A DNA stretch of 64,000 nt from Peromyscus leucopus (Eukaryota > Chordata > Mammalia > Rodentia > Cricetidae): positions 112,713,740 through 112,777,739 of the forward strand of contig NC_051064.1 of the NCBI RefSeq assembly GCF_004664715.2. Direction: 5' to 3'. Both the position numbers and the translations under genes were made by a program. Shown piece after piece: positions 1-11,820 of the stretch (positions within the stretch are counted from its first letter, which is position 1; each line of letters starts with the position of its first letter). Below the pieces are notes generated by a model. That model saw only the letters and a program-made list of their open reading frames with translations, did not search any database and had not been told where the DNA came from.

Positions 1-99
1 GGAACTTGCTATGTAGACCAGGCTGGTCTCGAAATCACAGAGATTCACTTGCCTTGGACTCCAGAGTGCTGGGACTAAAGGTGTTTGCCATCACAACTG
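1..99 (-). mobile_element. B1 SINE, cut by window edge
   Basis: Reverse-complement B1 3' two thirds: the 'accaggctggtctcgaa' block, then 'gtgctgggactaaagg'. The left part lies outside the window. Confidence 0.85.
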
Positions 100-114
100 T
101 TAAAAATATTTTTT

Positions 115-266
115 TAAAGATTTATTTATTTATTATGTACACAGAAGAGGGTGCCAGATCTCATTATAGATGGTTGTGAGCCACCATGTGGTTGCTGGGA
201 ATTTTGAACTCAGGACCTCTGGAAGAGCAATTGGTGCTCATAACCTCTGAGCCATCTCTCCAGCCC
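115..266 (-). mobile_element. B2 SINE
   Basis: Begins with the B2 tail in reverse (aaagatttatttatttatta) and ends with the reversed tRNA-like head 'gagccatctctccagccc'. One extra T run interrupts 'gggaattttgaactcagg'. Confidence 0.9.
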
Positions 267-270
267 TGGT

Positions 271-485
271 TAGAAAAATTTTTTAAAAAATTATGTGAAT
301 ATGTGTGGACCAGAATTTACACATGTGTACCGTGTATACAGGTGCCAACAAGCCAGAAGAGGGTATCAGATTTCCCTGGAGCTGGAGTTACAGGTGGTGG
401 GCCACAGGGTGTGGGTGCTGTGAACCAAATCCAGGTCCTCCTGCCAGAGCAGCAAGTGCTCTCACCCCTGAGTATCTCTCCAGAC
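271..485 (-). mobile_element. B3 SINE
   Basis: Diverged B3: 'ccagaagagggtatcagatt', 'gctggagttacaggtgg' and a reversed head 'tatctctccaga'. It lies directly after the B2, so two tRNA-type SINEs are in tandem here. Confidence 0.8.
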
Positions 486-732
486 CCCCAATTCCATCAA
501 CCTTATAGTTACATTGACTGGGTAAAAACTTACCTCATATTACACAAGGAGATATCTGAGCTTTCCCTCTTAAAATGATTCTTCAATAACTTGGGACAAC
601 TTCTGCATGAATTTACAGGCAACACTAAGATTTTTATTGTGGATGCATTTTTACAGTTCACCAAATTGTTCCTCAATAGAGTTCTTCTTGAGGAAAGAGG
701 AAAAAAATTTTTTTTGATCAAGAAGTATGTGT

Positions 733-876
733 TGGCTGGACATGATGGTTCAGGCTTTTAGTCCCAGTACTTGGGAGGCAGACTTAGTCAGAACTCTGTG
801 AGTTCAAGGCCAGCCTTGTCTATGTAGTAAGTTCCAGGTGAGCCAAGGCTACATGGTGAGACCCTGTCTCCAAAGG
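733..876 (+). mobile_element. B1 SINE
   Basis: Runs from 'ggctggacatgatgg' through 'cagtacttgggaggcag' to 'gagaccctgtctcc'. About 15-20% diverged, so an older copy. Confidence 0.85.
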
Positions 877-1092
877 AGAAGGGAGAGGAGGAGAAGGAAG
901 AGCTGTGGTTGACTTATTTCCTTCTACATTTGGCCTGTAGGAGGCTGAGAGTTAAGTTTTACTTTAAATATATCTATTATGTAGAGTTTCCTATTTTATA
1001 AAATATTCTGCCAATCATTCATTTTGACTTCTTGCTGTATTTTTAAATGTCTTCTTTAAGTTTGGCTATATTCCAGACATAAGGAATATCGG

Positions 1093-1363
1093 TGACTGGG
1101 AAGATGGCCCAGTGAGTAAGGTGTTCACCACCTACTGCAGAAAGACCTGGGTTTGGAGTCCAGTCTCCATGTCAAAAGCAGAGTTCAGCAGCATGCGCCT
1201 GTAGTTCCAGCACTGTGGTGGCAGAGACAGGCGCTCCCTGCAGCTTCCTGGCCAGGTAGTCTGCCAACAAGCAAACTCCAGGTTTAGGGGGAGACCCTAC
1301 CTTGGAAATTAAGGTGGGCAGTAATTGAGGAAGACACTCCACATCAACATCTGACCTCCACAT

Positions 1364-1364
<1 letters not shown>
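1093..1364 (+). mobile_element. B4A-type SINE
   Basis: ID/tRNA-like head 'gggaagatggcccagtgag', a central 'gtagttccagcactg' B1-like part, then the characteristic tail 'gaggaagacactccacatc' and 'ctgacctccacatgca'. The CA repeat that follows is the usual B4 3' end. Confidence 0.75.

Positions 1365-1408
<44 letters not shown>
1365..1408 (+). repeat. (CA)22 microsatellite
   Basis: Uninterrupted CA dinucleotide run that forms the tail of the preceding B4 element. Confidence 0.98.
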
Positions 1409-1409
<1 letters not shown>

Positions 1410-1410
<1 letters not shown>

Positions 1411-2339
1411 CACAGACACCTGTACTCACATAGGCACACAAAAGAACATGTATGCACACATACAATCATGCAAAGAATATCATATGTATTAAAGACAATG
1501 TTCAGGCTTTACCATCATAAACCCGAAAGAAGAGCTTAATATTTATTATGCCCAAATCAATATTTCTAGTTACAAAAAATATGTTCCATTTTCCAAATGG
1601 GCAATGTAAGTAGTTTCCTTCTTTAGATTTATGTTTTCCATTATAAGCTGTATAGCTAATTTATCCTAAGGCATCGATCTGGACATGGCATTACATTTCA
1701 GTACAAGCAAGTTTCATAATAGATGCCAAGACAAAACAATAACTCTTTGCCATAAAATGGAAGTCCAGACAAAGACAACATATTCCATATTCAATAACCA
1801 AAACAGTAACTGTAATAAACAAAAACTACAAAGAGAAATTCCTCTGGTCAAAAGAAAATGTAGCATTCATTGAAGTGCCTCTAGAGACTCATTTCCCCCT
1901 CCCTAAGCCAGTCAAATATTGGTGGAAAATGTACTGAGCTGCATTCTGATTCTGCATCTTGACATCTACCTTGGAGACTTACAGAAAAGATGCTTGGAGC
2001 TAATTAGTTTTTTTTAAAAAAAAAAAATTAAATCTTGAAAGAACTATTAAATATTTGTTACTAATCCTGTGAGGATAAAACCCAGCCATTCTTAATTCTC
2101 AAAATAGAACACCCACTTTATTACCTGTGCATGTTCCATATAAAATATACTGAGTTCCTTTGAGAAGTAAGTGACTTTGTATCCTTGCCAGATCCTTGTC
2201 TTAAACTGATGGCTATCTGACCCTTTGAAGTCAGTGTGGGCAAATGAAATCTGAAATATTACCTACGCAATAAGTAAACATTACAAGCAGTAAGTGACCC
2301 TCTAGGAAGTGTATAAATATGACAGTAGATTTCTCTTTC
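1410..2339. other. unique DNA, no feature seen
   Basis: AT-rich sequence without recognisable SINE, LINE or LTR motifs and with stops in all frames. The 62-codon frame at 1685-1873 has no splice or codon-bias support. Confidence 0.5.
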
Positions 2340-3567
2340 TAAAGAAATGCCTCGGGGGTGGGGGTGGTGGTGGAGAGAAGATGGTAGATTAGAGATGCCC
2401 AGAACTTTCCTTTGCCTCCAAAAATCTGAAATAAAACCTCAGGTACATGACTGCAGTGAGGTGTGGATGGCACGGAAAGACAAGGAAGGGAGGAAGTAAA
2501 CAGCAGACAGAAAAGAGGTAAAATCCAGAAATAGAGGCCCTCGAAGCACTAGGTAAAATGGTGGGGAGTGGGAAAGTGTAGGGGAGAAGACAAACCTCCC
2601 TAGGCTCCGTGGGGCACCAGCTGACAGCTCTGCAGAAATGCAGGTCGGGAAGGAGCATCTACCACGTACAGCGAGCACTGGAGAGGGAGCCCTGCATCTC
2701 CTAGGCTGGCCCACTACCGCTGTGGAAGGGGATCATTCTAGGAGAGGTCCTACATTCATAGCTTTCATTCAGGGAAAGCAGAAGACCAACAGCTCCCCGA
2801 CCTCCAGCTAAACGAGTGACCACTGGATGCAACTAGTACTGTGATTTACACGCCCACACACACACAGACAGATCTACTTGGGTTGAAAATGTGAGTCTTT
2901 CTGAAGAGGGAATCTGGGAGTGATTACGTCAGGGCAACTTTTGTTGAAATTCTGGTAAAAGGAGAGATCACGGCTGTGTGTCCTACTTGAGGCCAGGGCA
3001 CTCAGGATTACTCTTGACCCTCTGGCGCAGATGGATCAGCCTTACTACTTTCTACATTCTCAGAGGGCCAGAGAGACTTGGTGGAAAGTAGCTGCTGCTC
3101 TGGGATTTCTGGGGCTAAACATACTCTGGCTGGTGGGAGGGGGCATCCAGGAGGGGGCTGGGTAATGTGATCCTTAGTCTCAGCTGGTTGGAGCAGGGGA
3201 GAGGAGCTGCTCCATGCCCTGTTTTGGCAGGTCTGCACACAGAAAAACACTCATAGGAATTCAGCCTAGAAACTGGCATGGTGGCATGACCCTGCAGGAG
3301 GAAAGGACAGGTAAAGACCTGCAAATATTCCTTAGTACTGTAATCCAGTTGGACGTCAGAGAGAAAACACCTGCCCAGCACCCCAGTAAAGTGCTTAAAG
3401 ACAAGCCTGGGGAGGGGACAAAACATTTCCACCCTCTTTCTCTTCAGCAAAGAAGAAATAATGACTTTTGCATTTTCTTTCTGCTTAAATTTGTTTTTTT
3501 CCCTCATTTCTACCATCGTTCCACATGCTTGTCTCTTTATCTTTTTATGATATCCATTTGTTTTATT
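2340..3567 (+). mobile_element. possible old L1 5' UTR
   Basis: GC-richer block opening with 'gagagaagatggtagatta', the style of old mammalian L1 5' ends, followed by long regions like 'gtgattacgtcagggcaac'. It may belong with 4060-4740 and the L1 ORF1-type sequence at 5750-6146. I cannot confirm this without alignment; it could be unique DNA. Confidence 0.3.
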
Positions 3568-3794
3568 TAAAAATTATTTTTAGATTTGTTATACATGTGT
3601 GAGTGTTTTGCCTGAGTGTATATATGTGCACCATGTCCATATCAGGTGCCGGAGAAGGTCCGAAGAGGGTTTTAAATGCCCCGGGACTGAAGTAACAGAG
3701 GTTATGAGCTGCCATGTGGGTGCTGGGAATCACTCTTGGGTCCTCTGCAAGAACAACAAGTGCTCTTAACCACTGCACCGATTCTCCAGCTCTA
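3568..3794 (-). mobile_element. B3 SINE
   Basis: Full-length B3 in reverse: 'gagtgttttgcctgagtg', 'gccatgtgggtgctggga' and 'taaccactgcaccgattctc'. Confidence 0.85.
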
Positions 3795-3799
3795 CATCC

Positions 3800-3982
3800 G
3801 TTTATTTTATTGGCGAGGGCTAGGGGAAGGGTTCAGACACATGCCGTGGTGTACGTGTGGACGTCAGGGGACAGCTTGCGGAAGTCAGTTCTTGCCTTCT
3901 ACCACATGGTTCCTGGGTTTGGAACCGAGGTTGGCAGGCTTGGCGGCAAGAACCTTTACCTACTGAGCCGTCTTCCTGCCCT
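3800..3982 (-). mobile_element. RSINE1/B4-type SINE
   Basis: Reverse copy: 'ggacgtcaggggacagctt', 'ccttctaccacatggttcc', 'ggcaggcttggcggcaag' and the head 'tactgagccgtcttcc'. Confidence 0.7.
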
Positions 3983-5319
3983 CCTCCTCTTGCTTCTCTT
4001 TTCCTTTTCCCCATCTTCTGTTCTTATTTAATCATTAGCATCTTCAGTTTGAATAATGTTTAAACATCTACGTTGTAAGTATTCTAACTCTTTTCTAACC
4101 TTACTAGGGATGAAGTTCATGTATCTGGCTGTAGACTGGAAGCCAGAGAACAGACGATCTTTACTTACAGAGTAGCAGACACTCTAAAGAGTTAGAAATA
4201 AAAGCCATACCCAGGACAACAACAGCATTAGTGGAAGAAAATGCTGGGGGAAAACCCCACTCTTCTCATCAACAGGGCCCCTGAAGCTGCTTCACAAAGA
4301 CCCCCGCTGCCTGGCACTGGCATCTTGGTGTCCTGAGACCCTTCGTAAACCACTCTCAGGAAGTTCAGAGTGAGTATTGGGGACTGTACACTCAAATCTA
4401 GCTAGCAGACTACTATTAGACTGCAGGGGAAACAAGCAAACAAACCTTGGATCAGGACCATGCAGCATTCCATGAGCTAAAAACTTGATGGAACCAGTAT
4501 ACAGGGGAACTTTACATAGACTCTAAGCAGTGTGTGGGAAATAATTGGAAAGGGCACACAGGGGTGAGGCCAGCTTTGAAGGGATGACAGAGGTGTGGCC
4601 AGAATCAGAGACTCCGCTGGTGAAGTCATCGCCAATGGACTCGACCAGCATCTATAATCCAATCAGCCAAGGGAAGGCCCAGATGGGAGAACCCAACACA
4701 GAAGAGCTACAAGGAGTGAGGCAGGCTTCTGTGAGCTGAGGAAGATGTACTGACAGACTCCAGACCGAACCCCCACTGTCAGGCCACATCATACATATAT
4801 CTCCACCCAGATCCCCCTCCCCATATCTGTTCCTCCCTCATTTGATACCCAGTGCCGACTCAGCAGTCAGTTTGGTTCTGCTCTGTCTTGCCCTGTATCA
4901 CCTGTCCTTACTCATTCCCTTGTCATTCCCCTCCTGCAGGACACAGATTGGCCATGGTTTTAAAGGTCTCTGTGTCTCAGCCTCCTGAGAGATGGGACTC
5001 TTTTACATTATCTGACTGCATACCTTTCTCCTCTACAGTCTACCAGTAGTAGAAATTTCCCCAGCTCTCTGCCTCTTTTTGGCCCTAGAATTCCCCTCTT
5101 TCCTCTAATTTATCAACCCAGTACTAATCACTAGCCTTATTCTATTTTTTCTTTTGTTTTCCTTTCTAGTCATACCCACGGTAAATAATTTATTAAAACA
5201 CAGTTACCAGTGGCCCTTTACTCCATAAAATGATTGGCACTTAGAGGGTAATTGGCTTGTAGTTGACGATTTGTAGTTGTATTTTCATAATGGACCTACT
5301 CTTGACTGCCATTGTAGGC
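3983..5319. other. unique or unresolved old repeat DNA
   Basis: No SINE and no coding signal. 4260-4740 resembles the GC-richer 2.3-3.5 kb block (possible old L1 5' region). 4965-5005 has a short B1-like scrap 'tctcagcctcctgagagatg'. The rest shows nothing I recognise. Confidence 0.4.
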
Positions 5320-5709
5320 TGTAGTGGTTTGACCGAGAATGTCCTCCATGGGCTCTGCTGTTGGAATACTTGATCTCCAGTCAGTGGCACTGCTGGGGGA
5401 AGTTTCGGAAGCATGGTCTTGCTGGAGGAAGTACATCACTTGGAAAGGACCACACAGGGGGATTTGAAGTTTCAAAGCCCAGTTGGCTGTCCCTGTTTCG
5501 TGCTCATGGTTGGAGATGTGAACTCTCAGATCTTAGCTTCCAGATCCAGCTGCTGTATCTGGCGCCTGCTGCCATGGTGTCTTTGTCATTATGGACTCTA
5601 AAGCCTTCTGGGATGATAAGTGCAAACAAACTTTTCTTTTATAATTATTGTGGCCGTGGGTTTGTTTTTTTTTTATTTTAATCACAGCAATAGAAAAGTA
5701 ACTAATACA
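5320..5709 (+). mobile_element. MaLR LTR, ORR1-type
   Basis: Starts TGTAGTGGTTTGA, contains 'gcttgctgctggagg'-style text around 'tcttgctggaggaagtac', and ends in the typical 'agcaatagaaaagtaac' then 'taataca'. TG and CA ends fit an LTR. Confidence 0.7.
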
Positions 5710-5749
5710 CAGGCAGGGGAATGCTAAGGATGGACCCTGGTGAACTGCA

Positions 5750-6146
5750 GACCAGTCTAAAAGAAAAACGACATCATGATCCTACTTTAGCCTAGTCCCT
5801 CCTGAACACTGCAAACACTTCAGCTGAAAGAAGAAAGGTGATCTAAATAAAAACCAAACTGCATCAATGACCGAACTCCAGATGCACAAATCTCAACACA
5901 AAAACAGAAGAAGCATGAGAAAAGAAATCTCTTCCAAAAATGAACCGCCCAGCAGTAATGGCTCCCAAGAGAATGACATAAACAAAATCCCTGACAATAA
6001 ATCCAAATGAATGGTTATGTATTCAAAGAAACCAGAGCACACAAGTAAACTCCTGAATTCGTTCTGTGAGAATCCAAACAGCTGAACCAAATAAGAAAGT
6101 ATTTACAATTCAACAAAGAGATAGAAATACTGAAGAAAACCAAATT
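5750..6146 (+). mobile_element. old L1, ORF1-start region
   Basis: A-rich text matching old rodent L1 around the ORF1 start: 'ccgaactccagatgcacaaa', 'agaagcatgagaaaag', 'caagagaatgacataaac'. All frames are broken. An A-run follows at 6150-6167. Confidence 0.6.
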
Positions 6147-6167
6147 GAAAAAAAAAAAAAAAAACTC

Positions 6168-6392
6168 GGTGGAAAGACTCACCAGGAGAGTAGGACCACT
6201 TCTGGAGGCGGTCCGCAGTTTGGGGGTGGGCACTAGGAGTAGCTTTTCCTAGCCTCAGGGTCTCCTCTTTCTCTGGGTCTGCTGGAGCCTGCCACCTGCT
6301 CAGCTTCTGCCAGATTCTACCCCCCCCCACAGTGTTCTTTTCTCTCTGTCTGACAGAGCCTGTCTCCCGCCTCAATATCCTTTTTGCTTTTC
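6168..6392. other. unique DNA, C/T-rich
   Basis: GC-richer stretch with a C9 run near 6320. No gene or repeat recognised. Confidence 0.4.
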
Positions 6393-6480
6393 TAAGACAG
6401 GGTTTTGCTCTGCAGCTGAGGTGGCCTTGCAATCTTTCTGCCTCAGCGTCTCAAGTGCTGGCGTTTATCACTATACTCCT
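6393..6480 (-). mobile_element. old B1 fragment
   Basis: Reverse B1 with heavy divergence: 'taagacagggttttgctctg' and 'cctcagcgtctcaagtgctg'. Confidence 0.6.
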
Positions 6481-6704
6481 ATTTATTTCTAGTCGGACCT
6501 TGATGTTAGTAAGAAAATACTTTATTAAGGTTCATTGCTTAAACTAAAATTTCTCAAACACTCAGAGTTCAAAGACAATAAGGTACCTATTTATGATTGG
6601 TTGCTTTACTGTAATCACCTTAATAAGTATGATGGTTAATATAATACTTCTTAGTGTTAAAATGCTAAAAAACAGAAAGACCAATTAAGATATTTCTAAA
6701 GCAG

Positions 6705-6922
6705 AAGCTAAAGAGATAGCTCAGTGCTTAAGACTGCCTGCTGCTCTTTCAGAGGACCTGTGTTCAGTTCCCAGCACCAACACGGCAGCTCACAACTGTC
6801 TATAACTCCAGTTCCAGGGGACCAGCACCCTCCTCTGCTGGCCTCTATGAGCACGTGATACACAGACATACCTATACCTATAAGCAAAACTACTCAGACA
6901 CGTAAAATAAAACAAATATATC
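6705..6922 (+). mobile_element. B3 SINE
   Basis: 'gagatagctcagtgcttaag', 'ttcagttcccagcaccaa', 'ataactccagttccagggg' and the AT tail 'gtaaaataaaacaaatata'. Confidence 0.85.
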
Positions 6923-7287
6923 TTTTTAACTAAAAACATGTGTTTCCACGGGGGAATAGAATCTTCAGCGGTGAGAATTTAGCAAAATGAAAGTGGCGTT
7001 AGTGCCATGATCTACCGTTTTATTTCCCCCTCAGATTTAGAAAAGTGATGACTGGTAAGCACATTAAAAGTGATGAGGTGAAAATCGATGTTACATGAAT
7101 GTATACATGCTGTCTAAGAAGGGAGATGGCAAGAAATAAAAAAAAATAAAGAAAGCAAAAAGAATGTAACTTAGAACTCCTTGGAAGCGCATCGCTTCTG
7201 ATTGCTCTCCAGCTCAGCTCACCCTTTAACTTCAGAGAGTGGAGCGCAGAGAGGGAGGTAGCTCACCACTGCTTCAAGAAACCAAGG
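6923..7287. other. unique DNA, no feature seen
   Basis: AT-rich, with several A-runs. No gene or repeat motif recognised. Confidence 0.45.
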
Positions 7288-7502
7288 CTGGGGCTGGAGA
7301 CATGGCCCAGTGGTTAAGAGCACTGGCTGCTCTCTCAGAGGACCCGGCTTCCATTCCTATCACCCACATGGTGGCTCACGACTGCCTGTAACTCCAGTCC
7401 CAGGGAATCCTCTTCTAGCTTCTGTGGATACCATGCATGCACATGGCACCCAGACGTACATGCAGGCAAAACTCCCACACACATAAGATAAAAATCTATA
7501 AA
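7288..7502 (+). mobile_element. B3 SINE
   Basis: 'ggggctggagacatggccca' head, 'acccacatggtggctcacg', 'aactccagtcccagggaat', and the tail 'ataagataaaaatcta'. Confidence 0.88.
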
Positions 7503-7694
7503 CCTTTAGGAAAAGGGAAGGTTACCGCTGTGTACTATAGGAGGCATTTTTGTACGTGGAGGGCGAGTGGCAGAATAGTTGATTTATCCCCAAAGGAAGT
7601 CTCTGCAGTGACAGAGGTACATGAGGACAACAAAGAAGAAAATCCTGGTACATAGTTTCACTGGCGTGATATTACTGATAACTGGTTGTTATAC

Positions 7695-8142
7695 AAACTA
7701 CATGGTCATGTTCAGCATGATGTTGTCCACAGGTTTGTCGTATATGGCCTTTCTTATAAAGATTTTTTTAAAAAAGATTTATTTCTTTATTATGTACACA
7801 GTGTTCTGCCTGCATGCCAGAAGAGGGCACCAGATGTCATTACAGATGGCTGTGAGCCACCTTGTGGTTGCTGGGAATTGAACTCAGGACCTCTGGAAGA
7901 GCAGCCAGGGCTCTTAACCTCTGAGCCATCTCTCCAGCCCGTATATGGCCTTTCTTATGTTGAGATATTTTCCCAATATTCTGGGTCTCTTCAGGACTTT
8001 TATCATGACAAAGGTATGGTGTATTTTGTCAAAGGCCTTTCTTGTATCTACTAAGATGATGGTATGATTTCTACCACTGAGTCCATTCATGTGATGCATT
8101 ACCTTTACGGATTTGCAAATGTTGAACCATCCCTATATCTGC
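7695..8142 (-). mobile_element. L1 ORF2 fragment (RT part), split by a B2
   Basis: Antisense L1 reverse-transcriptase text: 'atgatgttgtccacaggttt', 'gtcaaaggcctttcttg'. On the minus strand a broken RT reading survives (KAFDKIHH, then [10 protein letters not shown]), typical of L1 ORF2 just before the catalytic site. A B2 interrupts it at 7758-7940. At 8142 the element flips orientation into 8143-8380. Confidence 0.8.
7758..7940 (-). mobile_element. B2 SINE with 18 bp target duplication
   Basis: Reverse B2. It is flanked by a perfect 18 bp duplication of L1 sequence, gtatatggcctttcttat, at 7740-7757 and 7941-7958. This proves insertion into the L1 and gives exact boundaries. Confidence 0.97.
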
Positions 8143-8382
8143 AAAGAGATGGAAAAAGGTATTCCAAGCAAATGAAACTAGGAAATAAGCAGACATTGCT
8201 TTTCTACTGTACGGCAACATAGACTTCAAGCCAAAAGTAGAAGAGATAAAGGTCACACCAATTAAAGGAACAATCCATCAAGAGGATATTACAATTCTAA
8301 ACGTGTATGCACTGCACAACTACTAAATATAAAGTTACAGATGAACCCCAACACAGCAATGGGTGACTTCAATATTTTAGAC
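8143..8382 (+). mobile_element. L1 ORF2 fragment (endonuclease part), inverted segment
   Basis: Sense L1 endonuclease-region text: 'catagacttcaagccaaaag', 'aaggaacaatccatcaagag', 'atgggtgacttcaatatt' (GDFN motif of the L1 endonuclease). It is opposite in orientation to the adjoining RT fragment. Confidence 0.8.
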
Positions 8383-8494
8383 TCTGGCTATGTAGTCAGG
8401 GCTAAGTTTGAACTCGAAGTGCTCTGGACAACTGCCTCAGCTTTGCAGTGTGTGGTTACTATTTCCCAAATGGCATCCTTCTGAAGCGCTTTTC

Positions 8495-8650
8495 ACCCAG
8501 TTGTACTTCTTGCAAGCATGCCTGTTTTTAAGGTTGTGGTCAAATGCTACCTTCTCTAACAAGGCTACCCCAGTTTTAGCAGTTGGAGTGAATTCAGCTT
8601 CTTCTCTCCTCATGTCCACAGTTTATCTAAGGCGCCATCAGCCTATCTCT
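8495..8650 (+). mobile_element. L2 LINE 3' fragment
   Basis: 'ggtcaaatgctaccttctct' and 'aacaaggctaccccag' follow the ancient L2 3' consensus (caaatgccaccttctcc, gaagccttccct). Heavily diverged. Confidence 0.5.
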
Positions 8651-9244
8651 TGAGTACATCTCCTCACAAAGTCACATAAAACCAGAACTGGAACCTGAAA
8701 GGCACTGGCAGCATGAGAAGCTGTCTGGTCACTTCTCCCTTAATTTCAGCTGGCTTCCACCCAAGCCCTCCTAAATAAATACACAGTCTAAAGCTCACCA
8801 CACAGCTTGCTCGGTGAGCTCAGCTTCAGGGGAAAATCCACCAAACCTCACACCCAATCAGAATGTTTACTTTTACACTCCCTTTCCTTGAGGAAATGAG
8901 GAGTTTTCGCAACCGTGATGGTCTTTCCCACTATATGGTAAAGGTTTTCAGAGGTGGGGCTCAGTGTCCTCCATGGTGTCCAGACTACAATCCTTATTTG
9001 CTGTGCTCAAGGAAAAACAACATTCCCTCAAGCATCATGAGGAGGCTAGTGGATGTGTGCACGCAAAAACAAAGCAAGCAAATTAAGTTTGCAATATAAT
9101 TCGAGATCAAGACAGACAAATACCATTTTAGCACTGAAAAAAAAAATCTAAAAATGTCCACTACTGAGAAGAACTGTGAATACGGTTACATGACAGATTG
9201 AGTGTTATTGATAGAAGATTAACCTTCATTGTAAGAGATGTCTG
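8651..9244. other. unique DNA, no feature seen
   Basis: No recognised repeat. The 78-codon frame at 8863-9099 has no supporting splice or start context. Confidence 0.45.
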
Positions 9245-9425
9245 ATTTAATTCTTTCTTAAAATTACATTTGTGTGGGGGTGGGTAGGGTGGAGTATCCA
9301 TGCATGCTTTAGCACAGGTATGGGTCTGTCCTCTGTTTCCACTGGGAGGGTCCTGGATATCAAATTTAAGTCATCAGGCTCAGAGGCAAGTGCTTTTATC
9401 CAATAAGCAATCTCACTAGCCAGCT
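9245..9425 (-). mobile_element. RSINE1/B4-type SINE
   Basis: Reverse copy: 'gttggggtgggtag'-like start, 'aagtcatcaggctcagagg', 'aagtgcttttatccaataag', then the degraded head 'caatctcactagcc'. Confidence 0.6.
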
Positions 9426-10829
9426 CACGAGTTGTTTTTTTTTTTTTTAATATCCAATAAACAATCATAAAGGGACTAGAAAAAAATGAAGTTATTTCTT
9501 TCTTAGGGCAGGAGAGTTGGTAAAGACAAGGCACTACCGAGTGATTGCGGCTTGATGTGTCTAGGAAACTGCAGTGGACTTGTAGTGGAAACTGTTAGTT
9601 TAATGTGGTGAAGGGGAAGCAGTTATGAATATTCCACAGCATGATGCCAAAAACGAAGACCTGTATGAATCCCACAGAGAGATTCCCAGTGCTGCTTGCT
9701 CAAACTCTTCCTTCAAGGAGTCTCTACCATTTACAGCCCTGTCCCGAGTTGTTAATCTAACAGAAAGGAGTTTGGGCAGAGGGGGACACTTTCATCATTT
9801 TTCACTCAAGACAGACACAAAAACCTCCAGTGTTCATACCGTCACAGTGCTTCTACGTTAGGAATGGGAAAATAATGTCTCAGAAACTTTCTCTAGAAAC
9901 CTAGGTGTGTCAACTGGCTACAGTCACCATAACATATTTGAGAGGAAGGACTTGAAGGAGGAATGTATTTTCACTCCGTTCCAGAGTCCATGAGTAACTG
10001 GGATCATTGCTGTAAGCCTGTGCCATTCCAGAGCATCAAGGCCGGAGGACGTGGCATAATGAAACTGTTCAATGGGTGGGAGCCAGGTGGGTGAGGCGGG
10101 GAGAGAGGAAAAGAGGGGGTGTATTTTCACATCAATGTAATGCCATTTTACATCATTTGAATATGAAACAATAACCTGAATATGATGCAGATCATATTCA
10201 TAACCTGCATATGACGTACTTCAAATTTATACCTGTGTATTTTATTTCCTTTTTAATTAAAAAAATTCCAGGTGTCTCTTTTGAAACTCATCTCCATCAC
10301 TTATCAATTTCAACATTTCATAGACAAGTTCTGATTCTTTGGGGGCATTTTGGCTTTAGCAACTATGTTAGACAGCTAGGTGGAACCCTTACGAAATGTT
10401 TGAAGAGTCATCATATGGCTGCATTTCAGTTTCATTTTCTGGTGGTTGAGAGTGTCAAGTTAAAGGGCATAAGGCTTGTAGTGTTTCCTGAATAAATTCT
10501 GAAGATGCTGCTTTCTTTCAATTTCTAAAATAAGTTGAATAACCATTCCAATATGCTTGCTTTATCCCTAAGTCCTTTTCCTATTAACAAGCAAGTCTCC
10601 ATTCTCTACAATTTCACTCTTGAGTTTTTGTTGACATTTGTTCAGTAGAGGCCAGGAAGACTGAAGGACATTCAGTAATGTTTGCATTTGGGGAGTGAGC
10701 TTTGGCAATTTTTTTTTTCTGAGACCATTTGTCAAGTGTTTCTTTTGTTAAGCTACTTACAGGACTCAGTGGCAGAGTACTTGACTTGGTGCTGGTTAAG
10801 AAGTGTCCCTTGCAAAGCTGTGTGTGTGT
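9426..10829. other. unique DNA, no feature seen
   Basis: 1.4 kb without recognised repeats apart from short A/T runs. Frames of 78 codons (9625-9861) and 94 codons (10211-10495) are open but have no gene-like context. Confidence 0.45.
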
Positions 10830-11215
10830 TGATGGGGGTCCCCAGCTCTTGGTGCTATTGAGAGGTCATGGAGTCTCTACGCTTCTGTCTTCATCAATAA
10901 TTAACCCTTTGACGATCTGTTGACAAATTCATAGCTGAATGGGCTGTGTTGGAGGAAGTGGGTCACCAGGGCGTGCCTTGATGGCACATGGGTTCCCCTG
11001 ACGCTTCCTTCACCCCTCTGCCTCCTTCCACCACGAGGTGAGCCGCTTTCTTCTTCTGTGACTTCCCGATGGCCTGCCTCATGGTGCTCGGGCCCATAAG
11101 CCACAGTGCTAAGAAGTGACAGAAGTGACCACAGACCGACATCTCTGAAGCAGAAGGCCAAAGCAAGTCTTTCTTCTTTCAAGTAAATTTCTCACGCATT
11201 TTGTTACGGCGGCAG
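10830..11215 (+). mobile_element. old MaLR LTR
   Basis: 'tccccagctcttggtgctat' and 'gaggtcatgg', then after a gap 'ggaggaagtgggtcaccagg', 'cttccttcacccctctgcc' and 'aagcaagtctttcttc': the ORR1/MT-type order. A (CAA/CAG)n stretch follows at 11208-11238. Confidence 0.55.
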
Positions 11216-11529
11216 CAACAACAACAACAGCAACAACAAAAATGACTCACATACTCGTGAGGGTGGGACCGTGGGTGACCTTGGGCACGATTCCCATCAC
11301 CACAAACGGTAGACCCCAGCCTTCCATGACATGCTTAAATAAAACACTGTGAGATAGCCCCCTTTATTTCCTTATTTAACACATAAAACAGTTTCGAATG
11401 AAGTGATTGGGTAGATCACAAGATTTTAATGTTCTCAAACTCCCCTGGATTTGAGTTAAAAAAATGCTAGCTGGAAAGAAATCTATTTTTCATCGTTGGT
11501 TTGAAATAACTGTTTCTGACATTCTGAAA

Positions 11530-11705
11530 ATAATTGGCTCAGTGGGTAAAGACACTTGGTGCCAAGCCTGATGACCTGAGTTCAATCCTCGGAATCCACG
11601 TGGTGGAAGGAGAAAGCCTACCCCCACAAGTTGTCCTCTGACCTCCACATGTGTGCTGTGGTGTGCTCCCACACCCGCACACAGAGAAAAGAAACAAACG
11701 TGATA
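11530..11705 (+). mobile_element. RSINE1/B4-type SINE
   Basis: 'ggctcagtgggtaaagacac', 'caagcctgatgacctgagtt', 'ggaatccacgtggtggaagg' and 'cctctgacctccacatgtg'. Confidence 0.78.
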
Positions 11706-11778
11706 AAGAACAGAGTGGGCTACATTTAATGCCAAGGGAGGGATTTACTGATTCCTTTTTATTTAATTTATAATAAAA

Positions 11779-11779
<1 letters not shown>

Positions 11780-11820
<41 letters not shown>
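11780..11820. repeat. (TTA)n microsatellite
   Basis: Uninterrupted TTA triplets forming the A-rich tail (in reverse) of the following B1. Confidence 0.97.

Noticed and set aside
1365..1408. CRISPR-like or satellite array
   Set aside because: Simple CA dinucleotides; no CRISPR, bacterial gene or satellite structure occurs anywhere in the window.
7914..8099. 61-codon frame as a host reverse-transcriptase-related gene
   Set aside because: It is an L1 ORF2 relic interrupted by a B2 and an inversion.
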